NCBI GenBank assembly: GCA_002794735.1 | Contig: NBAZ01000002.1 | Span: 1,984,001 to 2,048,000, forward strand | Direction of reading: 5' to 3' | Origin: Pyrrhoderma lamaoense | Lineage: Eukaryota > Basidiomycota > Agaricomycetes > Hymenochaetales > Hymenochaetaceae | Length of the DNA: 64,000 nt | Part shown: positions 50,249-61,459 of the stretch, in pieces | How positions within the stretch are numbered: position 1 is the first letter of the stretch | How the letters are laid out: each line of letters starts with the position of its first letter | The notes under the pieces: generated by a model | What the model was told of the DNA's origin: nothing | The model's database searches: none | The model's input: the letters and a program-made list of their open reading frames with translations, nothing else | Translations under genes and position numbers: made by a program

Positions 50249-51838
50249 TTATTTTTGATAAATTCCTTCAAGTATTTTCAACACATCAGATTGTTTGTAC
50301 TTCGGGTCCTTGAGGTTTGCCAGGGCTGACTCAACAATCTGAGGAAGATCTTCACGCGGGACACCGTTGGAGGCTAGGTCAGTCTTTAATCCTAAGTCAA
50401 TAACGAGCCTAGAAGTATGCATCGTTAGCACAGGACAGGAGAGATCCGATACACAGATGATACCTCTCAATTTCTGATGAGACTTTTAAAACATCAGAAT
50501 CAACGCTCCCTGAAGAAGGGATGCGAAGATAAAAGAGCGCATCTGCAATGGTCTTCTTGTCTCCTGGAGAAGCTACCTTGGCTTGCAATGCAACAACTGA
50601 CGCAAGAGTGAGACACTTAGAGAAAAACGACTCTTAGTATATGTAGGCCTATAATGAAATGATGGTAATGATCTTACAGATGTGAATCCATGACCGATGT
50701 GGTACTTTGCGCCAAGCCTATGCCCAAGCGAGTGGGAAAGACCATGAGGAGCGAAACTATTATGGAACACTCAGATCACTGTATACAGAGCGATGAGCAT
50801 AGCAGATTTCAGAACTAACACATTTTCTTCCTGGTGCAAGGGCCAAAGACTCATCCAAGATGCAACTTGCAGCTTCTGACGGGCCTCGACGTCACTGGGA
50901 TCGGCTTTGGACTTGCGCAGATATTCAAACAAGTCTGCCAACGCAGCATAACTAAGGATTATGACTGGATACGGAACATTGGCTCTGTAAAAGTTCTCTT
51001 TGTAAAAGTATCTTGTGTTAAAGTAGAGTAATTATTATTGAACCGAGTTTCAGCCAGGACTTACCCACGGCATGATCAACAGCGCGGAGTCCCGTCGATA
51101 GCCTAGAATACCTATTTTTAGGGGCTTCTTTAGCATTTCTTGAAAGTAGCGTACCAGAGTCGTTCAGGAGTTGGTATAGTAAGTTCCGCATCAAGAATTA
51201 TGCCAGCAGGTACAAGTTCAGGCGCTGCTACACCTACTTTGACGCCTTCTTCATTCGTATAGCCAGCCCTCGGCTGTTTTGAAAGAAGCAAAATCTGAGG
51301 ATCTCCGACGATAAATCTAAACGAGCGTACACATACCGTATATTCCGCAGCACTTAGTGTTGTTGGAATCGCAATATGGAGCAAAAACCCAGATTCAGGA
51401 TTTTCCTGGTGCAAACGATAGATGATTGCTTTTGACGCATCTACAGGACTACCGCCTCCCACACTGACTATGACGTCTGCATTACTGCGCTTTAGGACGG
51501 ATAGCCCAGCATTGATACCTGCTACAGGAGAGTGTTCCCCAATCTCCCAGAATGTTTCTCCGGTATATGCATTATGTTCTTGAAGAACTGCTTCTACACG
51601 ACGAATGATGTCTGTCTTTCAGGAAAAAATAGAATTATAGATGTAGTGCATGATGTGATGATATTCTACTTACTTTAGTGTGTAAGCTACGCCCAGTAAC
51701 GACCAGTGCTTTTTTTACCTTGAGTTCTTCGAGTAGCTTCGGTAAAGCACTTGGTAAACAACCAGGTCCATAAAAGACACGCCTCAAGTCAGTGTATGAA
51801 TATGTTCCGCTTAGATTTGAGTCAGGGATGACCATCAT
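50249..51838 (-). CDS. iron-type alcohol dehydrogenase, probable maleylacetate reductase
   Basis: Fe-ADH family oxidoreductase; maleylacetate reductases of this family reduce maleylacetate to 3-oxoadipate with NAD(P)H in aromatic catabolism. The start is MMVIPDSNLSGTYSYTDLRR at 51838. The nucleotide-binding part has VIVSVGGGSPVDASKAIIY, the GGGS motif of the family. Next are HIAIPTTLSAAEYT, GILDAELTIPTPE-like sequence, and LSTGLRAVDHAV. The C-terminal half has HGLSHSLGHRLGAKYHIGHG, the His-rich metal/active-site region. It ends DVLKILEGIYQK. About six introns; length about 400 residues is normal. The sub-family assignment (maleylacetate reductase rather than another Fe-ADH) is from overall resemblance and is less certain than the family. 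Confidence 0.8.
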
Positions 51839-51967
51839 GCGATACCCACGCTTAATCCCTTTTCGCGATGACCGGTCATGTCCAGTACTTATATCTCTCA
51901 GATAACACCTTTAAATATACACATGAAGAAATGTGCTGACTGACCGCGAACCCACCTTACCAAGACT
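51839..51967. promoter_or_regulatory. 129-bp bidirectional promoter
   Basis: The only space between the divergent starts of the reductase at 51838 and the flavin reductase at 51968. Both 5' UTRs and promoters must overlap here unless the flavin reductase starts at its internal ATG (52082), which would widen the gap to about 240 bp. Confidence 0.5.
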
Positions 51968-53230
51968 ATGATAAAGCTTAATAAGGAATTCTCTTTTATT
52001 CTGAACCAGTGGGGTAGGGCAAGCACTGACAGACTGAAACTGTGTCGACAACCTTTTCGAAAGTTTGGTTCTACTGCTAGAATGTCCAAAGACACTGGTA
52101 CACGAATTCCGTTTAACCCCGAGAAAAGCTTTAGACTTACCAACCAGCCCGATGAGACTTGGAAATTGGGTGAAGGACTAAAACCAATAACGGAGCTGGG
52201 GCGACAGTGGAAAGCTGGAGAAGAGCATGGGTGGCAGACAGTCAACTTGGATGAAATGGAAAAACCGTTCGTGAATATTTCCACTTCCTGAGTTGCTGAT
52301 ACTGATATATTCACAGGCTTGTCTATAAACTGTTAACGTCGGCCATCATTCCAAGACCAATCGCCTTCGTATCGTCTCTATCAAGCACTGGTGTTCCTAA
52401 TCTTGCGCCTTTCAGGTTTGTGCTCATGCAAGTAAATCATTCTTGAAAGTATGCTAATTCATCTCTCTAGTTATTTCTCGATGGTATTTTTTTCTAACCT
52501 ACTTTGAATAGACATGTGTTCACTATTGTTTCGTAGGTATCTCATAACCCTCCTTTAATCAGTGTCTCGTTTACTTGCTCCCCTGATCGTCCCAAAGACA
52601 CCCGGGAGAACGTGAAAGCTACAAAGGAATTCACTGTCAATATCATAAGCGAACCGTAAGTCTGCTTGAGACCTGCTTGAATCTTCGTTTCTGATTATTG
52701 CGAGATTCATCGAAGCCGCCAATGCCACAGCTGTGGATGCTCCCGCCGAAATTAGCGAATGGTTTGTCAGTGGGTTAACCCCCGAACCCAGTGTAAATCA
52801 ATAGCTTCATGAGTCAACTATGCTCTAATTCTGATTCATTTTATCAGGATATCGTCGAACCCCCGCGCGTACGTGAAAGCGCAGTCAGCTTTGAATGTGA
52901 AGTAAGTACCTAAGTCTGACAGTTACTTAACAGGATTGACATATTCCGCAGCTCTTTCATTTTATAGACATTTCACCAGCAGGTGTTAACAATGAAGAGT
53001 ATACGGGGTCGGTAGCTCTTGGACGCATCCGACGCGTGCATATCAGGAAAGACGTATTAGCTGAAGACGGTCTTCAGGTGGACGCTAGCGCGTTACGTGC
53101 GGTCTCCCGAGGCGGTGGAAATATATATGCACGTGTTGGGGAAGGATTTGAGATGCCACGCCCGTCGTGGAAGCAAAAGGGAGAGGAGATACGGTCCATA
53201 ATTGCTGAGAAGAGCAGAGGTTCTCCTTAG
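51968..53230 (+). CDS. flavin reductase-like FMN-binding split-barrel protein
   Basis: Predicted NAD(P)H:flavin oxidoreductase or FMN-binding protein of the DIM6/NTAB type. The start MIKLNKEFSFILNQWGRAST is basic and possibly mitochondrial; MSKDTGTRIPFNPEKSF at 52082 is an alternative. The core follows: LLTSAIIPRPIAFVSSLSST, GVPNLAPF, VSHNPPLISVSFTCSPDRPK, DTRENVKATKEFTVNIISEP, then FIEAANATAVDAPAEISEWF and VEPPRVRESAVSFECE. The end is VALGRIRRVHIRKDVLAEDG and SRGGGNIYARVGEGFEMPRP. The IPRPIAFVSS...NLAPF and ENVKATKEFTVNI blocks are family hallmarks. Five or six introns. Head-to-head with the maleylacetate-reductase-like gene, which may mean co-regulation. Confidence 0.85.
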
Positions 53231-53655
53231 TCTGGTCAGTCTGTATGGACTTTTATTTCAGTGGATGTTGAATGAATTTATTCGCGACTCTCAGAATGCT
53301 CCGCCTCATGTTTCGTGTTTGGTTGATAATAGAAGACAAATAGAAGTGCATCCGATCTAGATCTCTCTCTGAGTTTGTGTGAATACTAGAGCCAAGTAAA
53401 TGGAACGTTGATCAGCCCCGCGGTCTCGTCGTCTCTCATTGCTCATTGTGACGGAGGAGAAATATGACATGAGTGAGGAATAAACGACCCCCGAGAGCGA
53501 ACGCATCACTGTGATCGTCAGTTTTGTCTCTCCCTTTGTCCGATGCGATGCGTGGCATACACAATAGGGGTTTCGCTTAATTAGGTAAAGTCCATCAGCC
53601 GAAATTAGAGACGCGTGAATGAGTCAACGCGTCACGTCACGCGTTTTTGTCACGC

Positions 53656-53665
53656 TAGTATAAAA
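53656..53665 (+). promoter_or_regulatory. TATA box of HSP20-like gene
   Basis: ctagtataaaatc about 60 bp upstream of the ATG at 53723. It supports this ATG over the earlier in-frame one at 53615. Confidence 0.5.
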
Positions 53666-53722
53666 TCAAACCCCCGGATGCAAATTTCTTCCCCCAAAGA
53701 TCCCCCTTCACCCACAAATACA

Positions 53723-55085
53723 ATGTCCTACCCTTACCCAGTATCAGAAGACATTTCTTCAACTTCACCAGTATCTTTTGAGTCTCTGGATCAACAGGCG
53801 CACCCATCATGGAGTGCCGCTGCGCCCACAGGTAATAATTTTGAGGACTTACAAACACAGATGGATGCGGCGATGTCGAACCTATACAATGAGGATATTG
53901 GAGTGCAACAACATCTCTTTATTGATACAAATACACATCCACCGATTTCAACACTTACCCCTGACAGTGACGTATCATCTACCCCGACCCAAACCCCACA
54001 AACTTACGAACCTCCTCAAGTAATACAACTTGTCGAACGTCGCCCTCGTCGTACACGTCAGCAACAGCAACATGAAAAGGGTAAAGGGAAAAATCAAAGT
54101 GTAGAACAAGTAGCAGCAAATATAAGTGTACAAAATGTCTCATCAGTAGTCCCTCCTGTCCCTCGTCCAACTCAACCAGATAGACAAGTGCATCATCAGT
54201 ATTCTCCCAAGCAGAGTTCACCTTGTACAAGAGAAAATCAGACTGGATACTGGTTCGACATGCATGACGTTGCAAAAACTCGCAATACAAGAAACCAAAG
54301 CGCTGCTGAGCGCTCGTCGATGTCTATCTCACAAGCTCGTCATACGACGCACCCATACCAACGGCGGTCAGTATCGGGACCTTCTGCGATTAATACAAAC
54401 ATCCAGAAGACACAAGGGGGTGAGATCAGGTGCGTATCTACACTACCTCTTGCAACACTACTAATGTACGTACGACACCCATTCAAACCTTATGAAGCCC
54501 AAACTCAGAACAACAAACGTCTTCATCGACTTCTTCCCACACCTCCCAGCTCCCAGCCGAGCAGACAGAGATTAGGGAAGAAGTCGACAAGAAAATACCT
54601 CGCTACTATATAAGAACTGATGTATTCTTCGATGGTACAGACAATACATTTACAGCAACACTAGAACTACCGGAGTAAAGAAATCACAAATCAAATTAAG
54701 CACAGCAGCACACCCACGTACCAATGCGCTTCTTCTGATCGTACGTGGACACTCCTGTCCATTGCTTCCCAACGGAGTGCACGTACCAGACGGCAGTACT
54801 CTCTGGAACACTGGGTACGATGCCAATCAAAGAAAAGGGTTTCTCATCAGAGAGCGTAAGTGTGGTGCATTCATACGAAGACTGGTCTTGCCTCCTGGAA
54901 CAAAGGTGAGTGCTACCAGAGCTCTACTGGGGGTGATGTAAGAACGTAATTACCCTGATTCAAACACACAGCCTACCGACATCAAGACGAACTTTCAAGA
55001 TGGAATACTATACCTCAAATATCCTGCGGGTCTTCCCCTTAAGTTTGAGCATAAAAGCAGTTCAGCATCAGCATCTTGCAAGTAG
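53723..55085 (+). CDS. HSP20/alpha-crystallin-like protein with long disordered N-terminus
   Basis: Small-heat-shock-type chaperone domain at the C-terminus. The start MSYPYPVSEDISSTSPVSFE at 53723 follows a TATA box. About 230 residues of Gln/Ser/Pro-rich disordered sequence come first (including RRPRRTRQQQQHEKGKGKNQ). After an intron near 54431-54510 the crystallin fold begins: EVDKKIPRYYIRTDVFFDGT, then NTFTATLELPG, KKSQIKLSTAAH, NALLLIVRGHS, GFLIRERKCGAFIRRLVLPP and, after an intron, DIKTNFQDGILYLKYPAG. It ends SSASASCK. The frame stops right after LELP at a GG pair (54672-54673); one added G gives the conserved LPGVKKSQIKL. The N-terminal extension is much longer than in typical HSP20 proteins. 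Confidence 0.75.
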
Positions 55086-56376
55086 TAGAAAGGCGTGCAG
55101 AAATTTCAGTTTCTCGTAAGAATAAAGTTGCTTCAATCTTCTCCTGTTATGTTATGTGTTAGTATTTTGTCTTGTTGCTTTGACAATAAGTCCAAGCCTT
55201 TTCTCTAATGACTGCCATCATGTATTTAGAATATCTTGTAGTTTGCTCTTCTCTAGTTTATGGTACTGAGTCAGTTTATTCGCTATCCTCTCTTGCTGAA
55301 TATAATATTTCGCTTGAAATATCTCTACTAAAATAACAAAATACCTTGTCTACCATAGAGAATTGAATTCAACCAATACTTTTGATATGAAAAAAAAAAC
55401 TCTCAACTGGCGTTTCTGGTAGATGTGTAATATCTTATATCAATCAAAAACATAGGGCTCAGAGCCAGGAGCCGGATGGTTAATGTCTTCGAAGTTGTTC
55501 TACAGTTTTTTAAATAGACCTGCACCTCCAAGATATTGTTCATAAAGGCACGACAATTTCCCAAACTTCCTTTTGAGTATAGAATAACGTAACTACTGCT
55601 CGTGATGGCTGGACGCAGTCGTTTCATGATGCTATAGAGTTTGATACGGTGACCGAAACGATATACCACGACTGATGCCGAACAAAATCCTAGGGTATAA
55701 TCTTAGGTCGCGAATATATGAACCATCATCAGGTATAGAACAAAGAACCGAGAAACACTCGCTGCCAAGCGAAAGGCGGGTGGACAAAGGTGCAATCATT
55801 ATACGACGAATCCTACGATAGCCCACAGATTTTTATCCCAGCCAGAGCCTTCTGTGTCAACAAAAAATAGCTGATGTTTGCCAAACAGAGTAGCTTGTAT
55901 GAGCATCAGGATACCATATCGCGTAGTCCTTGTTCTCATACTTTCTCATCAAATTCTCTTCGGGGATTGCGCATCAAACATACACAAAATAGGCATCTTC
56001 AATGATCAATTAATTTCTCTTTATACCTGTTATCCTGTTATAGCAACATGCATCAGTCCACGGGATTTTTTGTATGCCAGTAAAGTCCTCTTTTAGCTTG
56101 AATTGGTACAAACTCGCGACAAGAGACGAATGTCATTAGTATTTGATAGATGCATGATTTTGATAATGAAAAATTATGAACACATTCTATTTTACAGTAC
56201 AACTGCAATGAAACAAGGTGTAAGCGCGCCGAATAGATAAAAATAGTGGATAACTGTCTCACAATGGTTCCAATAATGCATGAGAAAGGGATGAAGGGAG
56301 TATGAAAAAAAAGAAGGGAAAAAAACTAGGTATACAAGATTAAAAGTATTGTTTGCCTGTGACAGAAAAAAATTCC
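55086..56376. other. 1.3 kb without a supported gene
   Basis: AT-rich convergent intergenic region. Short frames at 55403-56096 have no motif support. Confidence 0.5.
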
Positions 56377-57996
56377 TCATAACTTTTCGATACTCTCCGT
56401 CTTCTCCTTTTCTGGAATTTCATCGGTCGTAATGTACTTGACCCGCACTTCAGAAATCTCCTTTCGTGCTGCTAAGAGCTTTTCACGTATGCGTGTTTCC
56501 AAAGCGAGCGCATCACCCATAGGTAATGAAGGAGGCACGACAGCTTTGACATCCACAAATAATAGTGCACCGGCTCGCATCGCACGTACTTCAGAGATCT
56601 CAATTAAATTCGCATCTTCTACAACCAATGGCTCCAAAGCTTTTTCGAGTGCCGTTCGGGTACGAGGGGATACACTCGCATCTGTCAACTCCCGAAAGCG
56701 CTCATAAACAACTGAATACCTTGCCGTAAGATGACAAGTGCGACTAGAATCCCTCCAATAGGATCCAGAGGTAAAGCAGGGAAGGCCCATGTACCAAGGA
56801 TGGCGAGGAGTGCAACACCGCTTGTGTAAGCATCAGAACGATGATGAATAGCATTAGCTAGGAGAACACCACTTCGTTCTTCGTCCGCAACACGCTTTGT
56901 AGCACGATAGAGCCATTCCTTTGCAATTACACTGATAAGAGCAAACCATGCTGCATTTGGATCTAGCTGAAGTTCATGAGCATGAGCATGATCGTGTAAG
57001 GGAACTGCATTAGTCATCGTTTGAGCCACTTCGGTGACGTTTTGAAGGATAATTTGAGCGGGACCTGGAGATACTGTAGCTGTCGCTTCAGCAAGGTGAT
57101 GTGTAAGAAGAGTAAGGGAATGAGCGCCGATGCCGAGAGCACCTCCAACGAGGATGAGTGCAACAGTCGTTGTCCCCAGAGTTTCGAACTTGCCAAAACC
57201 ATAAGGGTAACTAAGAGTTGGTGTTCGTCGGGAAAAGCGCCATGCAAAAAGAGTCACCAAGTCGCCGAGAAGATCTATACAACGATGCTATTAGCATGAA
57301 AATTGGGACACTTATAAGACAGCGAGGTTGGTACGGGACAACCGTGGTTAACGACATTAACACATCGTTATTACATTATTGCTGAGGTTGAAATTGAACA
57401 TTCCCCCAGCTCACATCCAGGTGACTCTTCTCGTAACTTTGATCAGATCAGGTGTAAGGTAAACTCCACTCACCACTCGCTGAATGACCAGCCTCGGCTA
57501 ACAGGGCTGCTGAATTCATAAAGAAGCCCGCAAAGCCCTTCGAAGCAGTTAAGCCAACGTTGACAACAAGCCCAACCAGAGTGATGTTACTCCCTCTATC
57601 ACCCTTTCCTTCCATTATCTTGACTAGACTTTCAACTTCTTGATTTGGTCCTTCGTCATGAGCATGTGAGTGTCCAAACAAGGAGTGTGAATGGGAATGA
57701 TCATGATTATGCTCCTCATGGTCCGACTCGTCTGAGTCTTCATGGTCGGAATGTCTTAGCTTTCGTGTTGACGAGTGATTTGAGTGACTGCTGTGGTTGC
57801 TGTGATGTCTGATAGACATGTGGTGAAATGGGAGAAGGGGTAAAGGGGAGAACGTGCGCTGTCTTTGAAACAGACGACTGATGCTTATAGTACCCGCCAA
57901 TTTGACAGATGGACGACTGACGTGTCGTATTCCCGTCCCATGAATATCGAATAGCGCTTTAAGCAAGTGCGGAGGATATGGGCGGGCCCCGACCAT
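56377..57996 (-). CDS. cation diffusion facilitator metal transporter, Mmt1/2-like
   Basis: CDF-family exporter of divalent metals (Fe2+, Zn2+ or Mn2+). The start MVGARPYPPHLLKALFDIHG at 57996 gives a basic N-terminus (HVSRPSVKLAGTISISRLFQ) that could be a mitochondrial presequence, as in yeast Mmt1/Mmt2. A His-rich region (EEHNHDHSHSHSLFGHSHAH) precedes the TM domain. TM motifs include VGLVVNVGLTASKGFAGFFM, AALLAEAGHSAS and, across an intron, DLLGDLVTLFAWRFSRR; TM5 has ANAIHHRSDAYTSGVALLAI (HxxxD). The C-terminal cytosolic domain runs from ELTDASVSPRTRTALEKALE to the end, EKEKTESIEKL. The frame breaks at a C3 run (56691-56693); one more base gives SAFGELTDAS. Family call is firm; mitochondrial location is inference. 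Confidence 0.85.
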
Positions 57997-59044
57997 TGCG
58001 TCCACGCTGCGGTCGCTCTTGCTGAAGAGGAGGAGAAGCGCGACGTCGCGGCTTCCGCTCCGCAGCTTACTTGCATCATTCGACGACACCCACTCACAAC
58101 AGTCCTATTTCTTTTACTTCCGATTGTCGTACTCTATTCTATTCGATTATATACATCAAGCCGCAGCAACTATGCGGTTTTCTCAATTTAATTCAATCAT
58201 GCCAAGAAAGAGTTAATCTGGAACCTTGTATGCGGACCAGTCAGAACACAGCTATTAGTCTGCTTGGGGGGCTCATGGACTTCTATAACAATGCTATAGC
58301 TACACATATTCCTACATTGTCGCCAAGACATAGAACATTAGATCGGAGGTGTAATGCAGAGTGAATTACGGGGTATCACTGCTGATAATCCGAAACACGG
58401 TTTTCATCATTTTAGCGTATCGTGGTTTTAGCGGGTCAACTCTCATGTCTCAGTGGCTAATGCGCTCGTGAACATGTTTATCAATTTGAAACGGGATTTC
58501 AAATCGATGAAATGAACTCCAATTCAACATTCATACGTTACGGTTTACATAACACCAATAAACCCTGGTACCGTAAGTAGATGGTGGCTTCAAAAAAAAT
58601 ATCGCGATACAAATCAATTTGAATACAGTGAAACAACGATTACAATTAGAAAGGTTAATAAAGACTTGCTAACAAACCCCGTCTCCCGCAGCGAAGGGGC
58701 CTAAAGTCCCGCTCTTCCCATCTAGATGCACAGTAATCGGCCTCCACTATCTAGACAGTGCCAATCATACATCATACTGTCAGATGGAAACCTAGTACAT
58801 ATTTATCTACTCGGAGCGAAAAGGTAGTGATAGATATAATAGAAGCCTGTACTTTTTCCGAGCCAAATACGGAACTCGAAACAAGAAGAAGAGATACTAT
58901 AAGGCAGTCAAAACCGATCCAACTCAAGCCTTACGTTATATACGTCGATTTAGTCTTTCAACGTAAGTTTGAATATCAAGGAAGAAGCCTACCAGATAAA
59001 AGATCCATCCAAACTCGGGGAAGTCGCAGTCTGGATAGCGTCAA
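57997..59044. other. about 1 kb, no confident gene
   Basis: The 115-codon plus-strand frame at 58758-59105 contains KVVIDIIEAC, which looks C2-like at a stretch, but nothing else supports it. The part next to 57997 is the CDF promoter. Confidence 0.4.
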
Positions 59045-60400
59045 ACCTAAGAGCAAAATGGATCGTCAGACATCACCGTATCACATAAGTAGACAGGCTT
59101 ACTAGTAAATCCATTATTTCCAGTTCCCCAAGCGAAAAGTGAGTCTCGGAGGCGGCATCAGTGACAACTCCCGTCTACGTATGACAAAGTAGGAGGAACA
59201 CCCCCAGCCGATTCCATACACCTATTACCTAGACGACCCTAGCGATCCTTGCACATGTGCGCTACTGAAGGAATGCCGTGACATCGGCCAATATTTAGAG
59301 GGGAATATTTATACATAGGATAGTCATACTTACCCCGGACCAGGTACAGAACTCGATTCAAGAATACGACGTGCTGTAGAATCTCCAAAAACAGTGCCAG
59401 TCCAATCTCCACATAAATGCAAGTTGACATCAGCATCCAGCAAAGACGAAGGCGTCAATGACAAACTTACAGTACAGAAATCTCTATTGAAACTGAGAAG
59501 AGAACGATCGCTCGAATTCAAGAAGCACAGATAGAGTCATTCACTATTAGAGCGAAGTTCCGATCTAGAACTCGCCACCATAGAATATGGATCATTAGTA
59601 AAGACATCTTGTGTCAAATAATGGTAGTCACTAACCCAGTTCAACGGTGCCAGATCCCTCATAAGGTATATGCGTGTATATAAAGTCAGCCATCGAATAA
59701 AGCACAAATGACAGATCAAGAAACTTACCACCAACAAAACACTACTCCGCCCAGCTGGAAGGCCCACCCACCTCCAGCTTCGCTGGCGACCATACACACA
59801 GCTCCCGGCATCAAATGTTTATACAGCGACAGTAAGCCTTTACGCTGTTGGAGGATGGTCCCATTCCACACCCATCCCCCGGTCTGGGGCCCTCCGGAGA
59901 GGCTCTAGTTATTGGGGGATAACGGATACCCCAGACCCCCGATCTAATGGACATGTTTACCCAGCGTCGAAGACCATTTTGCGCTGCAGAGGAGTTTCCA
60001 GAGTCACTCAGGTTGTGGTAGTGGACTAAGAGCATGAGGATAAGTCTCGAGAAATGGGACGGTTTATATAGGTGAATTGATGCCGGGATTATGGTAGCTG
60101 GTGCCGGCTTGGTATGCAAGTGAGTAGCAAACTGGTCAGAATGTGAACTACCAGCTTCAATCTTGGGAGACATTTGTTATGGAGTAGACTATGAAGTATA
60201 TACATTCTATAATAACTCATGCTGTTGGACGAATGAGAGGCTGGAAGAGATTCCGCAGTGATGATTTACAGTGGTAGAATTCGAAATAGAGCCAGTATCA
60301 TTACGAACTCAATACTCTGAGCAACGTGCCTGCAGTGCACAGTCACAGTAGCAGTTGAGCATCATCACTTTTTTAATTCTGTAGAGTATCATAGATTAAT
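59045..60400 (-). repeat. left arm of large inverted duplication
   Basis: About 1.36 kb that reappears in reverse complement at 61460-62815, roughly 90% identical where compared. It diverges at a cttaggt junction on the outer side and fades gradually on the inner side. Confidence 0.88.
59537..60035 (-). CDS. unrecognised gene in left arm, partial model
   Basis: Tentative start MLLVHYHNLSDSGNSSAAQN at 60035, just 30-35 bp below a TATATAAA-type box (60064-60070), which is unusually close. Across an intron (gtaaac to ctag) it continues SLSGGPQTGGWVWNGTILQQ and RKGLLSLYKHLMPGAVCMVA. After a second intron (gtaagt to tatgag) come WDLAPLNWVSDYHYLTQDVF and TNDPYSMVASSRSELRSN. Further exon-like segments to about 59045 include ADVNLHLCGDWTGTVFGDST. 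No family is recognised. The reading stays open over two consistent splice junctions, so it may be real, but start and 3' end are uncertain. Confidence 0.35.
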
Positions 60401-61459
60401 TGCTTTTTTGTATTCCATCAATCATATCGGTGTTTGTACATGTTGTCTTGTATTGACATATATATCAAACAAGTATCTTGCATCTTTACCCAAAAAAGTG
60501 GGCCTGTAAGCACCTACCGTATTCTTTACACTTGAAGTATCCATTGTGGTATTGACTACGGATAGAGTAGCCAACTCATCTTTACACACGTTCATCGTTA
60601 ATTGGTTCGTGCAGTGGTTGCAACTGTTGTGTTGCATTGTCATATGTAGATGGTAAACTGTCAAGGAATAGTTTTATGGTCGAATCTGCAACGATAACCA
60701 CTGACAAATGAGGTGGATCTAGGACTTAGAATAGGCTCTGGAAGAATAAATACTCTTGGACTTCTTTCAGAATCTCTGGCCCTTCTTTGTCTCTTGATTG
60801 CGAGTGAGTATGTTACTCTCCTTTATACTTGACAATTAACGAAGTGCATCATTGCTACTATTGGTCTCCATATGGAATCATATCGTCTGTGGTACGAAAG
60901 AGATAAGCTCAACTGTAGTTTGATATGGTATCGGCTCCGTTTTGAATCCTACGGTACTTCGTCACCGTGGCAGACCTTTCAAGCTCGGCATATCTCTATT
61001 TCTTGCCTTAGCTCTACCTTCGGAGAGTACATAACTGTACAATATTTATCTTCTCAAATTTTATTATTAGATTATGCTAGAATCAGAAGCGTAACCCTGT
61101 ATAAAGCCGGGTATAGTACAGAAAATACGAATAGGCGAGTTCTAAAGCTGTGTTAACTTAAGTAAAATATCAGTATAATTTGATACCTAATGCGATGAGA
61201 GCAACCACTGCATTTCCTAACGTCCCTTCCAGGTTTATAGCTGATATTCCACATTTTGATAAGCTTACAAACTCACATGAACCACTTATATGATGAAAAA
61301 GTGCATCTGGGAGTTTCGCGCTGCTGTTGTGATAGAGAAGTATCATTTCTTTTGCTAATACACTCATTATATTCTCTTTCTATGGTACTTTGGATCTCAA
61401 CGACGTCCAGAGCTTCCAATAGTTTATCATCTACATATGCTTATAGTATAATAGGAAAT
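60401..61459. other. spacer between inverted arms
   Basis: About 1.06 kb, not obviously symmetrical. It contains short frames on both strands (60422-60664 minus, 60872-61156 plus) without recognisable motifs. It would hold the divergent promoters of the two arms. Confidence 0.5.
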
